Shown: in pieces, positions 34,257 through 48,100 of the stretch
Numbering within the stretch: the first letter of the stretch is position 1
Layout: each line of letters opens with the position of its first letter
Assembly (NCBI GenBank): GCA_037179385.1
Contig: CM074193.1
Location: forward strand, 2,873,547 to 2,937,546
DNA length: 64,000 nt
Source: Holothuria scabra
Lineage: Eukaryota; Echinodermata; Holothuroidea; Aspidochirotida; Holothuriidae
Direction: 5' to 3'
The notes under the pieces: generated by a model
What the model was told of the DNA's origin: nothing
The model's database searches: none
What the model saw: the letters and a program-made list of their open reading frames with translations, nothing else
Translations under genes and position numbers: made by a program

Positions 34257-35008
34257 AGATGAGGACGTAACAGTTGCAATAGATACTGCAAGCCGCAAGT
34301 TTGAACTGGCCGCTCAGCAGGCTCGTGTGAGTGAGCTGTGTGCAGTCTTCGCGAACCGTTGCAAACAGGTGTTACAGCACTCGCTCGTGGAAGTTGCAGC
34401 AACTGGGCAGTGAGAAGCAATTTGAATAGTTGCAAAGCAGCTCAATGCGATAGAATCACCGTGAAGAAAAGGAATAGAAATAAAATGAAAGGTGGATGGA
34501 AGGAATACGTGAGAGACTTGGGGCAAGTCGAACCCCTATACTGCCTACAAGATCTGAAGTTTTGGTTATTCCGCAGAAATAATATGTGCATATGCAGGAT
34601 GTGAGTGTCAAGCTTCCTCACCTAAGGGGTGTCTGGTCCTTATTCCCATTCTCTTTTGACATGCACACAATAGGTCTTCAATCACAGAAAAACTAAAAAA
34701 CTGGCCGCAATTTGCCCCCAAAATCCCGAAGTACCAGATACTGAAATTCCAAATGATTTATGTACACAAGTTTGGTCCATTGGAAGGCCTTGGAAACTTA
34801 TCTATGTTATGCTGTACGAAGCATATTAGCAGGTCCAAAAACAGTTAAGTGGAGAGATTGGTCCATTTATATCCTAAGGATTTAAAACCAATCTCCCCCC
34901 ATCTCCCCCCCCCCCCCCCTTGGTGAATACTTCCTTCGAATGGCTGTGTAGATATAATCTGGCATGTGTATTTGTTTATAGAAAAAAATGAACACTATTT
35001 TGTAATGT
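34257..35008. other. Intergenic DNA between MITE copies
   Basis: No exon support. A 17-bp C run lies at 34902-34918, next to ATCTCCCCCC. The hairpin GACTTGGGGCAAGTC lies at 34516. Confidence 0.35.
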
Positions 35009-35012
35009 TTAA

Positions 35013-35314
35013 AGGCAGTCACTCGTCACCCCAAACTACAGTTTCAGTATACGTACATCAAAACTCTCAATTGGTACAGCTCTTTGATTGGCATCACATT
35101 CAAACAATATAATGCATCATAGCTGAATTACACAGCATGGGCACTGAGAGTGTCTTGATTACACATAATGGACTTGTATGGCCACTGGGACAAGCCATGA
35201 AGCAATAAACTAGGATTGTGTCTGGATAAAGATGAGTTTTAGATAAATGTGGGAGGGGCTAGAAGTAAGTAGGTTGGGAGAATTGGAACTGTTTGGGATG
35301 ATGAAAATGTGCCT
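35013..35314 (-). mobile_element. TTAA-flanked MITE, copy 4
   Basis: TTAA at 35009-35012 and 35315-35318. It is the reverse orientation of copy 2, with which it is highly similar: AGGCAGTCACTCGTCACCCC at the left end, GATGATGAAAATGTGCCT at the right. Confidence 0.88.
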
Positions 35315-35318
35315 TTAA

Positions 35319-35839
35319 ATCCCTCAGACAGCACCCGGGTGAGGGAAAGTTACACAAAGTACTGCAAAATGGTAATGAATATAGATAACACATCTTCATT
35401 TCCTTTTTACACTTTTGTAAACTCTGTCATTATTTCCATTTTTGCTTCAGAAAAGCCTAGCATCCACTTTAAAAGAAAATCATTCTGTTAAAACTGGTAG
35501 TGGATAAAAGAGAGGGGTTGCCCCACCTTTCTGACCAGCAACAAAAATCAGTTTAAGTTATGAGCAATTTCACATCTCATGGAATAACATTTCAGTATGT
35601 TTACACTTATGCCAGGTTTGTTTCATGTTATCATACATGAGATATCCAACCATTTCCCTCCTTAGAAAATAAAGACATAAAACGGTTCTTCTCTTCACAC
35701 GTTATCTCCTTTGTGGCAGAGTAAACAAATTTGGTGATTTTGGTAATTTTTGCCAGAATTCGTTCATATTGGCATTAAATTAAAAATTGAAATGTAATCG
35801 TGATATATCTATTTTTCAACAATATACTGCAAAACAAAC
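35319..35839. other. Spacer between two MITE copies
   Basis: AT-rich, no coding or repeat signal recognised. Confidence 0.35.
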
Positions 35840-35843
35840 TTAA

Positions 35844-36139
35844 AGGCAGTCATTCGTCACCCCAAACTACAGTTCAAGTATACATATATCAAAACTCCCA
35901 ATTGGTACAGCTCTTTGATTGGCATCACATTCAAACAATACATCATAGCTAAATTACACAGCATGGGCACTGAGGTGTCTTGATTATACATTAAGGACTT
36001 GTATGGCCACTGGGACAGGCCATGAAGCAATAAACTAGGATTGTGTCTGGATAAAGATGAGTTTTAGATAAATGTGGGAGGGGCTAGAAGTAATTAGGTT
36101 GGGAGAATTGGAACTGTTTGGGATGATGAAAATATGCCT
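35844..36139 (-). mobile_element. TTAA-flanked MITE, copy 5
   Basis: TTAA at 35840-35843 and 36140-36143. It is very close in sequence and orientation to copy 4, which lies 0.8 kb upstream, so both come from one recent subfamily. Confidence 0.88.
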
Positions 36140-36479
36140 TTAAGCTAAAACCTCCTTTTGTAAGAATATTTGCTTTTTGAAGTTGAAAACACTACTGATT
36201 CGTGAATCAGGTTTTGCTGATTTTTCAGCACGCCAGAAAGGAGAAAACATGTTCTATACCTCCTTTCGAAAATTCCTGTCAATGGACATACCACGCTAAG
36301 CACTGCTGGGAGCAACCGTCCCCAACTCCTCATTTTGAGAAATATGCAACTGCTTTTCTTCAAAGTTTCTTTCACTAAGAGTATTAGAACCTAAATGTTG
36401 TTCATTTAGATCAAAGAAAGTGTTAATTTGATAAGAATCCTGTATTAGTGACAAAAATAATGTCATATGACTAAACTCA

Positions 36480-36770
36480 GGGTTCCAGCACTTTCCAGCA
36501 AACTAATTTCCGTGACTTTTCTAGGACTTTCATAGAACCAAAAAAAATTTCAATAACCATCCTCTTGACATTTTACATCAAAATTGACCTGAAGACAATT
36601 AAATTTTGATATTATGAAAGAGAATACTATGATATTGCAAGTGAAGTGAAACAACATCACTTTGTAAAAAAAAATCCATGACTTTTCCATGATTTCAGAC
36701 ATATTGCTGAATTCCAAACCTTTTCCAGATCCTTAAATAATTTTCCAAATTTTCCAGGACTGGGGAATTT
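36480..36770. repeat. Dispersed repeat with CATGACTTTTCCATGA motifs
   Basis: It starts GGGTTCCAGCACTTTCCAGC and carries CATGACTTTTCCATGATTTC near 36677. A related sequence with CATGATTTTTCCATGACTGT lies at 55580-55850 in a DDX10 intron. Confidence 0.5.
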
Positions 36771-36773
36771 GTG

Positions 36774-36933
36774 TAGTTAGTTAGTTAGTTAGATAAGATT
36801 TAATGACACGCCAACACGAATCTGTTATATAGTGTCATACTGTTTAAATACTGTTCAAGTCCTCCATTTAGTCGCCTATTACGACAGGAAGGGAATACTG
36901 TGGGCATATTCTACAACCCCTAACCCACAGGGA
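36774..36933 (-). mobile_element. SINE-like element, most complete short copy
   Basis: Read on the minus strand it has the head CCCTGTGGGTTAGGGGTTGT, then AGAATATGCCCACAGTATTC and CGTAATAGGCGACTAAATGG. A body follows, then CACTATATAACAGATTCGTG, TTGGCGTGTCATTAAAT and a (CTAA)n tail. No obvious tRNA-like promoter boxes were seen. Confidence 0.65.
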
Positions 36934-37044
36934 AAGGACTTTGTGTAAACAGGGAAAAGAATGAAGTGGCAGGTAACTGCACTATATGGTGGGAGTGGGG
37001 GGAAGGGGGGAGGGAGTATTTCCCTCTGTAGTAATCTTATTCCC

Positions 37045-37240
37045 ACCATGGACTGGAGGTTGTATGAATATGTCCACAGTATTTCCCACCTGTAGGAAGA
37101 CTGGACTAAACGGAGGGACTTGCACCACATTTGAAACCATTTTCAAGAACATATTTGAACATGACCTTTTATATATTTGACATAATTTAACACATTGGTG
37201 TTTGTCTGTTATTAAATCTAATCCATCTGCTCACTAACTG
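37045..37240 (+). mobile_element. SINE-like element, diverged copy
   Basis: The shared blocks are GAATATGTCCACAGTATTTC, the CCTGTAGGAAGACTGGACTAA position equivalent, and the tail TTGGTGTTTGTCTGTTATTAA. It sits about 110 bp from the 36774 copy, in opposite orientation. Confidence 0.45.
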
Positions 37241-38030
37241 TTTAATATTTTTAGGGTGTAAAAATCATTGTAAGAATAACAGCATGTGTTTTGTGCTTTC
37301 ACATGGGCAAAGTAACAACAGCAAAGCCATATGTTCCTTGGATTCACCAAACAATCCACTGACAAAACTAACCATTTTCATATCAGTTTCATATTATTCC
37401 CAAATTTATTATATGCAGGAGTTGATCGATTCGCTAGACCTACTGATATTAACCCTAAGTCACAAGTGTCAGGGGAACGTCTTGATTTCTGGAGCTATTC
37501 ACTTGCAGCTCCTTACCAGGTGTGATATCTGGGGAGGGGAGGGGGAGGTGGGCAGCTCCAGGCACACCACTCCTTGTGATTTCTGTTAAGTCGAGTACTT
37601 GACAATGTACAATGTATTTGTATAAATTTTACCTCTTATGTCAACCACTGGCACCAATTTCTCTCGCTCCATTCTCCTCAGATAACGTGGCAAGTTGATC
37701 AGAGGCTAGATGTTAAATAAAATCTCACATCTTTTTTAAGGAAAAATGCACTTACCAGGTATGCAGCCACATGGCAGTATGATAGGGCATGTGCCCAAAA
37801 AATTTTCCAAGCCTTGAACTTGAAAAAAAAATATTACCCCAATTACCATCAATTGTGTCAAAATTGAAAAATCTCACGACATTTTGCATCTAAGCTCCTG
37901 GAAAAAGACAAAAATTTCTCAAATGGGAAGAGGTGTGTGGAGGTGACCACCCCCACAGGCTGGTAAAATTCTGACTATCCTGACTTAGCTAATTTAAATC
38001 AGGTTACAACAATGGTGCCGGGCCAACCCC
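37241..38030. other. Intergenic DNA downstream of DDX10
   Basis: No exon or repeat recognised apart from a GGGGAGGGGAGGGGGAGGTG purine patch near 37531. Confidence 0.35.
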
Positions 38031-38990
38031 TTTATTCCACCTGAAGGATGACATATTTATATTCTAAAAGATGAAACCAACTTGTAAAAGATTAAATTTG
38101 TTAAATCGTCTGTCACAGTTTGAAGAAATTGGTTATTTATTTCAAATATCACACAGAAATATGGAATTGATAATGCTCAAAGACAAACTGACATGATTGC
38201 GGCATTGCATTTGACAGTCAATTCAATATAACATTGTATGGATCTGCAGTGAGAGGTTGTAGTCTATACTTGGTAATGATGCTTTAATCTCAGTCAGAGC
38301 CTCCAGGGTTCTGGCACACAGAATTTGATGCTTTAACCATCGTCTCAGCCTTGAAGGTTTAGCTATGCTTGAACCTCTGTCTCAGCCTTGGAATTTTCAG
38401 GCCACAGAATTTGATGCTTCAACATCAGTTTGAGTCTCGGAGATTTAGTAATGCTTTAACCTCTGGCTTGACCTTGGAGTTTTAGAGCCACAGAGTTTGA
38501 TGATTGACCTTAAGCTTGAGCCTTGGAGGTTTAAGGCATTAGAGGGAGAAGCTGAAACCTCTGACCTGGCCTAGGAGGTTTAATCTCTGGTAAAAATGTC
38601 TCAATGGAGCATACTGCAAAACTTATTTAAAGGAAGGTCCATACCACACCACACTTTGTTCCTTTAGGGACAAGTCACAATTTCATTATAACTGCATATG
38701 ATCCATTTAATATAATAATCACAATTAACCTTTAATAGCACCATAAGTAATTGCAGTAATAGATTTAAATATACCTAGGTACTGGACCTCACAACCCTGC
38801 ACATCCCATTAGTCTCAACTCCATGCTCAACCAACCATACAATCCTTGCCTCACTGCCTGGATACACAAGCAATATCCTTCCAATACCACCAGTCCTTCT
38901 CTGTACAGTGTTTTGGCACTGAGCTTCTTGGCATTCTACTACCTCTCTGCTCTTTATCCAATCCTTTGAGGTACTATCCTCCACCATTCA
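38031..38990 (-). other. Probable DDX10 3' UTR and downstream sequence
   Basis: The stop codon is at 38991. On the minus strand, AATAAA hexamers occur at 38136-38141 and 38031-38036, either of which could be the poly(A) signal. The stretch 38275-38590 is a degenerate tandem repeat. The true 3' end cannot be set from sequence alone. Confidence 0.35.
38275..38590. repeat. Degenerate tandem repeat downstream of DDX10
   Basis: Four to five diverged copies of a unit of roughly 60-80 bp, with recurring plus-strand blocks: GATGCTTTAACC, CTCAGCCTTGGA, GGTTTAG and CCACAGAATTTGATG. If the long 3' UTR is used, the array would be transcribed. Confidence 0.6.
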
Positions 38991-39138
38991 TCACCTTGCA
39001 TTTGAGAGGATGTGCAATGCCAATTGTTCTTCATCATCTAATGATAATCCAGTTTCAACTTCAGATGCAATCTTCATCTTTTTGTTCTTTTGCTTAGAGC
39101 TCACAGGACTGTGTGGTTTTCTTTTCTTTTGAACAGGT
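38991..39138 (-). CDS. DDX10: DDX10 terminal coding exon
   Basis: Phase 2 in. It encodes a basic segment ([19 protein letters not shown]) and then [24 protein letters not shown], and a TGA stop at 38991-38993. The human protein ends with a related TGLSLAEDEELVLHLL block, which fixes the frame and the stop. Confidence 0.93.
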
Positions 39139-42100
39139 CTGTGGACACAAATAAAAATGAACACATTGGGTACTTCATGTAAACATATCTCTCAGCTAGT
39201 TACTATCATGATGGAAACATTCACTTAAATGGACACCTTTCATCAACTTAAATACAAATGCATAATGAGGAAGAAGTTTATTGAAAACATTTCACCTCTG
39301 TACCATCTGCTTTAGGTGCCTTAAAATGTTTTGTTGTACACTAGCTGACATTTGAAAAATACCATGACTGCCCTACACAAGTAATTAATATGTTGGTCGA
39401 ACAAGGTATACCTTTCATGTTGGGTAAGCATCCAGCACATCAAGATGCACCTACTTGTCCTATTCACTTCTATCAATTTATTTCAGGTATTTTTGTCCTT
39501 CTGTTTGAAGACAACATAATGATTTTCCCACAAGCACAGTCTATCTCCTAGCTGAACCTTGGCAAAATCTTCTGTGCTAGGTTTTAACCCTTCCAGTTTC
39601 TACAAAGTATGCATTGCTTATATAATCATCTATCTGATAGCTGAACCTGAGCCAAATCTGCTGTATTTAGTCTTAACCCCCCACATCTTGCCAAATATGC
39701 ACTGCTAATGGGATAAAGTCTACTGGCTGTTCCTTAGCAAAATCGACCTTGTTTTTGACCTTATAATATCTCAGGAAGTATGCACTGCTGATGGGACTGT
39801 GGCACTGATTACACTCACCTTTCTTCACTGTCATTGCTAGATGAAGAGGATAAACCATCATCATGGGAACTGCCTGTTTGGTCCTCATCCTCTGATGTCT
39901 CTGTTTCTCCTTCATCCTGTTCATCTTCACCTTTGCCTTCATCCTCACTATCACTCATTGGGTCAGGTAGTTTACTAGCATCAAATTCTTCAAATTCATT
40001 GTCAAGATCCAGTTGTGCGACCATATCTCCCTGTTTTGAAATTAACAATTTTAAATTCAACTTTGATTACATTGAACTTTTAAACAAACTTGTTCACTCT
40101 AATGAGTGAAAAAAATGTAAAAAATAAAAATAATAAAAATATAAATAATAAATAAAATAACTGACATAATAACATTATCCATATCATTTCTCATAAGAAC
40201 CTTCCTTTTCAAACTTAAACCACAAAATCTTTACAATTGTGTTCATGAAAACCTCGCCTTTATTCAAAGTGATTCAACTTTGAAACTACTACTTATCAAA
40301 AAGATCATGGAATTAACCGTTTACCGTTGTGCTCCAATCAGGGCATATTTGCACACCTTGGGAGTGGGGGGAAAAGCAGTCATAGCACGGTCCGCATCAG
40401 CTTCCGTAGGCCATTGACCCCGTGACCTTAACCTACTGTCTCTCTTGTTGTTGTGACCGAATTTTCGGGTAGCTACTGGCAGTTTGGAACTCCGCGTGAT
40501 ACAGTAAAGATGGATGAGAGCCGCCCTCTCCATCTGGGCCCAAAAGGACCCAAACAACGGTAAAGGGTTAAGGACTTGGCTGTGAATACAAATCTTAGTC
40601 TGACCAATGTAACATTAAAATGATAGCACACAGAAAGAGGATGACAAGTGAGGTCATAGGTGTAAGGAAGGGCCTTCAGTTCAAGTTTAAGCAGGGGCAT
40701 GCTTCAAGTCTATATGCTTGCCTGAACCTTAATGTATGTTTGGTGAGCATACAGTATTCTGCCTGAGAATTGCAAATATTGAAATATTTTCCTTGATGGG
40801 GGAGGGGAAATTGTGATGAAAGGCTTGACTTCTACAAAAGACATGATTGCAGCTTTGCTACTACTGAATCACCTAACAACTCTTTGAGAAGGTATTCATC
40901 TAAATGACTCTATGACACTGATACCCTTGTGGGGTAAATTTCATAATTTTGGGTTTGCTAGATGTTGGGAATGCCTTTGGAATAACTATACCCAGATTTA
41001 AAATCAAATGATTGAATTGTTTATGACTTTTGCAGATATAACACATAAAAAAAAGAATTTTACTTAACTACTCCCATAGTTTGCAGACATGATTCAAATA
41101 CTGTTTGTATGGTGTCTTACTGGGGTGACGGAAGGGGAAGACTTAAACCTTTCTACACCATGTTTGAAACCAAACTTAAACTTCGAAATCTATTTGAAAT
41201 TAAATTTGATCTTAACCTTTTAATTTGGCTAACACTGGGTATAACACATATGTGTTGGTGTGTCATTAAATTCCATCTAATTAGCTCTAAAACCCCTTTT
41301 GGATGGATATCCAATGCGGAAACCAAACATTACATGTAAGGGGGTTCTGTATCCCAAAGGAGTTTCATCCCCTGAGGGCACACCTAGACTTGTATAACAA
41401 ACGTCTCAAACCTCAGGCCTTTACAGTGACATAGCTACAGGGGTGGGGGAGAAAAATTTGGAAAAATTTGGAATTTTGCCATTTGAGACAACAGTCGACT
41501 ACAGTGTGGTTTTCCCAACTGTTCCTTCATAAATTTCTGAATTCTTTTCAATAGGCTCAATATTTGTAAATATTTGGCTAAAAAGGCAAACTTTCATTTG
41601 TTTTTCATGCAACCCAAATTGCAATCTTCAATGCAGTAAGCGGTCGCTCATATATCAGTCTACATGTAAACCTTTCTGAACCACTACAGTGCAATTTCTC
41701 TAAGTTTTCTTCAATATAGGTAGGCTCTTCATTTTGCAACATTTTGTACAGTCATAATTTTGAATGTTGCTGGGAAGCCTCAATTCACACTCCTTAGAAA
41801 ACACTTTGCAACAGAAATGATCTTCAGTCCACAAGCTATCTCAAATATATATTAATAGGAAACACAGATTCCTCGACAGTCCCCCAAATTTTCAAATTTT
41901 CTAACATGAATGCCAGGACCTAAACTATTTTCTGCAGAACAAGCTCCAAATGTTGGAAAAAATACCCTTAGAACAATCTCGTCAGGAACTGTTCTCAGGC
42001 TAATTACATGCCCAATTGAGCATTTGAAAATGACCATGGAGGTTGATATTTGATAGCACTTTAGCTCAGAGTAAGCTGAAAGGAGATGTAGCCCTTCAGT

Positions 42101-45100
42101 GCACTTTAAGTAATTTGATTCTTTTTTTGCCAGTACTTATTTCAGGATTTGTTTAAGTTGTTAATAGAACCCCAATGTTTTTGGGCTTCTATTGTACCAG
42201 AATGGTAATCAAATCGGCTGCTCATTGAAGCAGATAATAGGAGTAATGAACCAGTGGTCGGGTACTATGATTGGGAACCGCAGTTTTTCTCTAAAAACTG
42301 TGGTAGCCATGACGGATCTCCTTAAAGGCTAATATCCCGTAATGATATTTACAGATATTTTTTTTAAGAACTGTAATTTTGGCAGGCTCCACCAATCATG
42401 TTCCTCAAGTGGTAGTGTTCACACTTCAGAAAAAACTAGAACATTTGGTTGCTTGCTCCCTGCCCCCCCCCCCACCTGGAAAAAGTCTAGGTGTACCACT
42501 GGACCTTTACACTGGGTCTGTCCTAAGTGGATTCCATTATTCTAGACTATTTGGGTAGGGTAGATTCTACACTGATACCAGTAAAACTGCTGAGAAGTTG
42601 TGCACTAGTTGTCTACATCACAGTGCAATGTGCAAATATGGAGCAGTGAGACAGACTGCACAGTAAGAAGTGATGTAAACTAAAAATGCAAATATACCAC
42701 AAAGCACTGTACCTCATCTTCAGATTCATCATCTTCATCCTTCTTCTGCTTGGCCTGTTTCTTCTTTAACCTCTCTTCCTGAAAGAAGAGTAAACCCACC
42801 CAATGTAAAAACTAAGAAAGTTGCAGGGTCTGTAAATACATAAATTTATATGACCTTATGACTGTTTGATAAAAAATTCATTAAAAAGATTAAAAGATGG
42901 CTACAAATCCAATCAAAATCTATCAGAAAATAGTGAAACACGAATACCACTTTTGCACTAAACATTTGCATTTTGTTTTATAAGGTTTTACTATGGTTAC
43001 ACGTACACCAAGCTTCATTTTCAAGATCTAGGTTGCCCCTCCTCACCTTCTATTTATATTATGTTGCCCTACTACTTAAGGGAATTGTTTGTCAACTCAA
43101 CAGCATGATGGGATGGATAGAAATGAAGTCAAAACAGGTGTCACATCATCCTTAACTTGCCACAAGCAAGTCTGGATGCAACATCAGGTATGGATATGAG
43201 AGATTTGGGGACAGGAGAAAGACACATGACTAAAGGTTATATTTAGCAGTCAAAAGACTCATTATCATTTTATGGACTAGGTAATCTTTGCAACAAAGGC
43301 AACCTTATTATGCAAACCTGTACCACGGAAAGAGGTCCACGAGGTATGTGTTACATTTAAAATCCAGTTTGCTTTATCATAAATCTTACTACAGTTTTAA
43401 GAGAAGTATGCCAGGAGGTTGCCTTTTCTTTTGGACTAAACTATTTACTATTTTGCATATGTATACACTTAAAGTGAAAATTCAAATACACACACATGTG
43501 CAAATCAATGTCATAATTTTTGCATAGGTAAAAGAACTTAAAAAATTGGTTGAGAACTTCAAAGTGGTTCATAATGAGAGCGGTAAGGAATATTCAAATA
43601 TTTCCACCAGATTTTTTTAAGAGGAAGTCTAAATCAACCATTTCTGGGAGGAAAAACTGCAGATTCCTCCTGGAATTCTGTCTGTGAGCCCACTAACCCA
43701 AGGGTAAATTGTTTTAATTGCTACCTTCACTGTACTAGCTATTGAAGGAGTGATAGTTCTCCTTCCTTGCAGGTGTCAAAGTTGGCATCACTTTCCCCCA
43801 TGGATTATACTACCATTTCACAACTACTAAGAACCAGTGCTGTAGTCAAGTCTGGACAGTCTGAGTCACGAGTCCTGCAATTTTCAACTTTCAAGGACTC
43901 GAGTTTGGACTCGGACTGGAGTCCCTCTACTTTCTCAATGGGGAAAAATCAACCTCTTTGTCTGAGTCCTTTAAATTCTGAAATCATGAGTCTTGAGTCA
44001 GAACTGGACTTCACCCATGCTAAGACCCAGAGAAAACTATTAACTATTTTTGTTACTTTACATAGTCTATCTAGCAAAGTAAAGTTATGTAAAGACTTTA
44101 ATATCAGTGAAAATAAAAGTCATAAATATATGAATTGGTGAACTGCATAATAGCCATTCATTAAATACAAAACTCAACATCAATACTTATAGATGGCTTA
44201 ACTTTCAAATTTATATCTATATAGATATAATTCAATTTGCATCTTAAAAATTTATGACCTAACACTTTTGTATATAATGCACAAAGCCATCTTACACCAG
44301 GATACCAAGAATTATTTTTTTTACCTTTAGTGCCAACCATTGAAAGTGATCTTTGAATAATAATTCAGATAATAAAGCATTGTCATGTGGTATCATCCTC
44401 CAAACACCTTTGTTATTTGATAGATATAAACTCAATGTGCCCCTTTAAGGAGCAGAAGAAAAAGTATCCAATTACTGACACATATTTTGAAATATAATTC
44501 CCATCAATAAGTTGCTAGTCCAGAATTAAATGAGTGATAGTTTCTGGTTTTTTGTTAATTCAGATTACCATTTGAGATATATAAATTTACAAATCAAATT
44601 TAACATTTGCAATACCCATCCCATCCCATCAATTTCCCTATTCCATGTCTCTAACTGCTCCTTTACCTTATGTTTAGCTTTAACTCTTTCTCTGTATCTC
44701 TTCTTGTCTTCTTCATCAGCTTTCTTCATATATTCTTGGGCCTCTTTAAGGTCAAGACCCTTCTCATATTCTTCTTCCTCATCCTTCTCATCCTAAAAAA
44801 TGAATATTGAACACAGTTTACACTCCACAACAAATTATTTCATGGCACAACTTAGAGGCCTAGTTCTCTCACCCCAAACAGTACCAATTCTCCTAACCTT
44901 CTCACTTAAGCCCTCCCACAATTGTCTGAAATTCATCCTTATCCAGTCACAATCTCAGTCTCTCTCAGTCTCTCATCCCAAAGAGTACCAATTCTCCTAA
45001 CCTTCTTACTTAAGCCTCCCATAATTGTATGAAATTCATCCTTATCCAGTCACAATCTCAGTCTCTTGCGCCCAGGTGAGTATAAAAAAGTCTTGGGTGT

Positions 45101-48100
45101 ATAACACTATCAGTACAATCCATGCTGTGTAATATAAGCTTGGGTAATCTTAATTGTTTGAATTAACAGTCAATTAAAAAGCTGAGTGCTTTGGCTTGGA
45201 GAGTTTCTGTACCCCCTACAAGAAGTGTAGTTTGGGGTGAGAGGATTGGCCCTTTAATCATTTAAAATATCTTTTTTAACCCACAGATAAACACTGAGCA
45301 ACTTCCATAACACTGATTTTTAAGACAATATTTCACCGACCATACAAAAACTGGAAGAGTGGTATGTTTGCATCTCACATTTTAACCCTATTGCTACCAG
45401 TTGCTGATCGTCGACAAACACAAACTCAATGTACAGACCAAATGTAGCTGGTCAGCGACTCATTTTTATTTTAACCTGAAATAAACTGTATATTGCCCTA
45501 TTTTTTCTGAGTTTTGTTCCATCGTACAGAAAACAAAAGTAATATATGATGTGGTATACCACATGATATATGTTCAAGTTGAGTTTTGGGCTAAAAATCA
45601 AGTACTAGTTGGCATTGAAATGGTCTCATTTGTAGCCAATACCAACATGTCCGGCTTCGACGTTGATCTGAAAGAGATTTCTGGCTGACAGATTCTGAAT
45701 CCTGCCATGACTGGGCATGAAAAAGTTCTGATGATGACTTTTAAGTGAATCAAGTTAATTGAGAGGTATGTCTCAGCAACTGACCCTTTTCCAAAAAGCA
45801 ATCACAAAGGATTGTGGGATATAGGGCTGTGAACGTATAGCGATTAATCGCTAAACGATCGCATGTGGAATAAACGTTTAGTACAAAGCCTCAAGAGATT
45901 AATCGCAAAACCTGTTTTTGACATTTTTTAATATCCATCTCTACACTGTGATGACCCCAGTTTTTTTGTTAAATGGAACATTCTGGGCATGTTTGAACCT
46001 TGTAGGCTTCAAAGTTTCAGAATAATTTGATTTTACCATGCAAGATAACAACTATTATTATTTCTGCATTACATTCAGTATCAATCCCTGCATACTGAAA
46101 TAATTTTTTTTTGTGATAAGGTAATCGCGATTAATCGCTAAACGATCGCATATTTTTGAGGTTAAACGTTTAGTTGTTTTGCTACACGTTCACAGCCCTA
46201 GTAGGATAGGTTTCAGGTATGCATAAATTTTGTCAATGACATCATACTGTAGGAAGAAAAAATGTCCAACAACAATCTATCCCACAATCCTTTGCAAAAG
46301 CTATTTGGAAAAGTGTCTATTAAAAATTGTTACTTTTTGGCCTACAGTAAGATCCGTTGGGTTAGGGTAAGGATACATGTGGCTGCAAGTCCCCAATTAG
46401 ACCATGGACCTCGCAAGACAGGTGAAGGTTACATCACATAAAGTTTGACTTTGTAATATGGTGAACAACTTTTATGAAAAAAACTTTCCCATAGAAGGTG
46501 CATTGAAAGAGTTATTTAGAAATTAAAATGACCATTCGTTCTTTAAAATTTGCCCTGGCAGAGAGGTGAAGGCAGAAAGCAGTGACTGGTAACAAAAGGG
46601 TTCAAAATTTTTATTTTTTAATTTTTCTACACAATCTTTTTAGTCTTTGTGTAAACTACTGAACAAAGTTTTAAGTTTGCCAGAGAAGAAGACAAAATAC
46701 AGCCATAAGTTAGGAATAAACATGTACCATCCATTCCTACCTTTAAGTTTTCTTTTCTGCTTAAAAATTGCCTTTGCTTTAAGCCTTCTCTGTGTGAAAA
46801 TTAATTCACACATACCAACTGGCATCAAAGGCATAAACTCATCTCATTTGCTTAGTAAAAACAGGGAAAAGCTGGACCAAGGTCCTCTCTATACCGCACA
46901 AACATGCATGATGATGTCCCCAACTTTTCCATTGAGCCTTAATTGCCAAGCTGAATATTTTTAGCAGATCTTTTAAGCTTTACATATTCTGACACCAAAT
47001 GACCTTTGGCCTTCAAAAATAAAATAAAAAAAAAAATACCAGTGGTCTCATGTTTCTAAAAAACACCTTTCACAACTGCTGTCATCCATACCTTCATAGG
47101 AGAGACAAGATTTGCATCTGAAAGTGAACTAATTTTATCCATCCATAACACCATAGAATAATCTTATGCTGTTTTTCTACACATAAATATACAAAACCAA
47201 TGTATACAAACCCTCCCTAGAAACCACTCTTACCTTCAAGTCCACATTTTCCTCTTTAAATCGAACTTTGGTATTTATCTGTTGTTTAGCTAACTTCTTC
47301 AAGGCTGCTACCTTGGTTAAAGTCTTCTTTTTCTTGGATCCTGTCTCCTGCATTGTTTCATCTTTATCACTCTCCCCTGGAGACTAAATATTTTTTAGAA
47401 ATATATTAATTGTGCTGCTGATGACTCACATATTTTTGGCATGAATTCAATTTAACAATATATTTAGTGGTAATTATTCCTAAATTTTGCTTCTTCACAT
47501 AATAGTTAATGAGCAGGTTTCAAAATTAGGTAAACTAATAACAGGAAAAACATTTTCATTTTTATCTGGAATTAATGTATGAGTTTTCACATCAGGAGGG
47601 GTTATATCAGAGGTGGGATAACTTATTTTTCTGAGATGGGATAACTTAGGGGAGGTACATTTACCTAACGAGTCAGCATGGGCAGTTGGGCAAAGGAAAA
47701 CATAAGTGACACAGTAACTGCTTGGGAGATACTCTGCCCTTATTCCATTGTAAATTATTCCATTTATCAGATCTTAAGTGAGTGTTTTGTTTACTCATTT
47801 ACAGGGAAAAAGTGCATTTGTTTTACAAGGGAGTTTCATCCTTTTAAAACCAATATTTATTGGCAAAGAGTGATAAATAATAACAAAAAAGGCAGTACAG
47901 TAGCCTTCTTTTCAAGAAATAAGTTCCCCTCAGATAGAAATTCAGTTTGTTTATTGCTCAAGAATAATTTGTTCACCCAAACTTTCAACATTTCAAAAGA
48001 TGCAACTTCCATAGTTCTTCTTGTGCATAATATTTTGAGGATATGAAGCTACAGTATTGCTGGGGTTTATTATTGACACTGAATGATATGATAATGACTT

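Noticed and set aside
43767..44141. 124-codon frame in a DDX10 intron
   Set aside because: No splice signals or motifs. Words of the GAGTCNNGAGTC type suggest a repeat.
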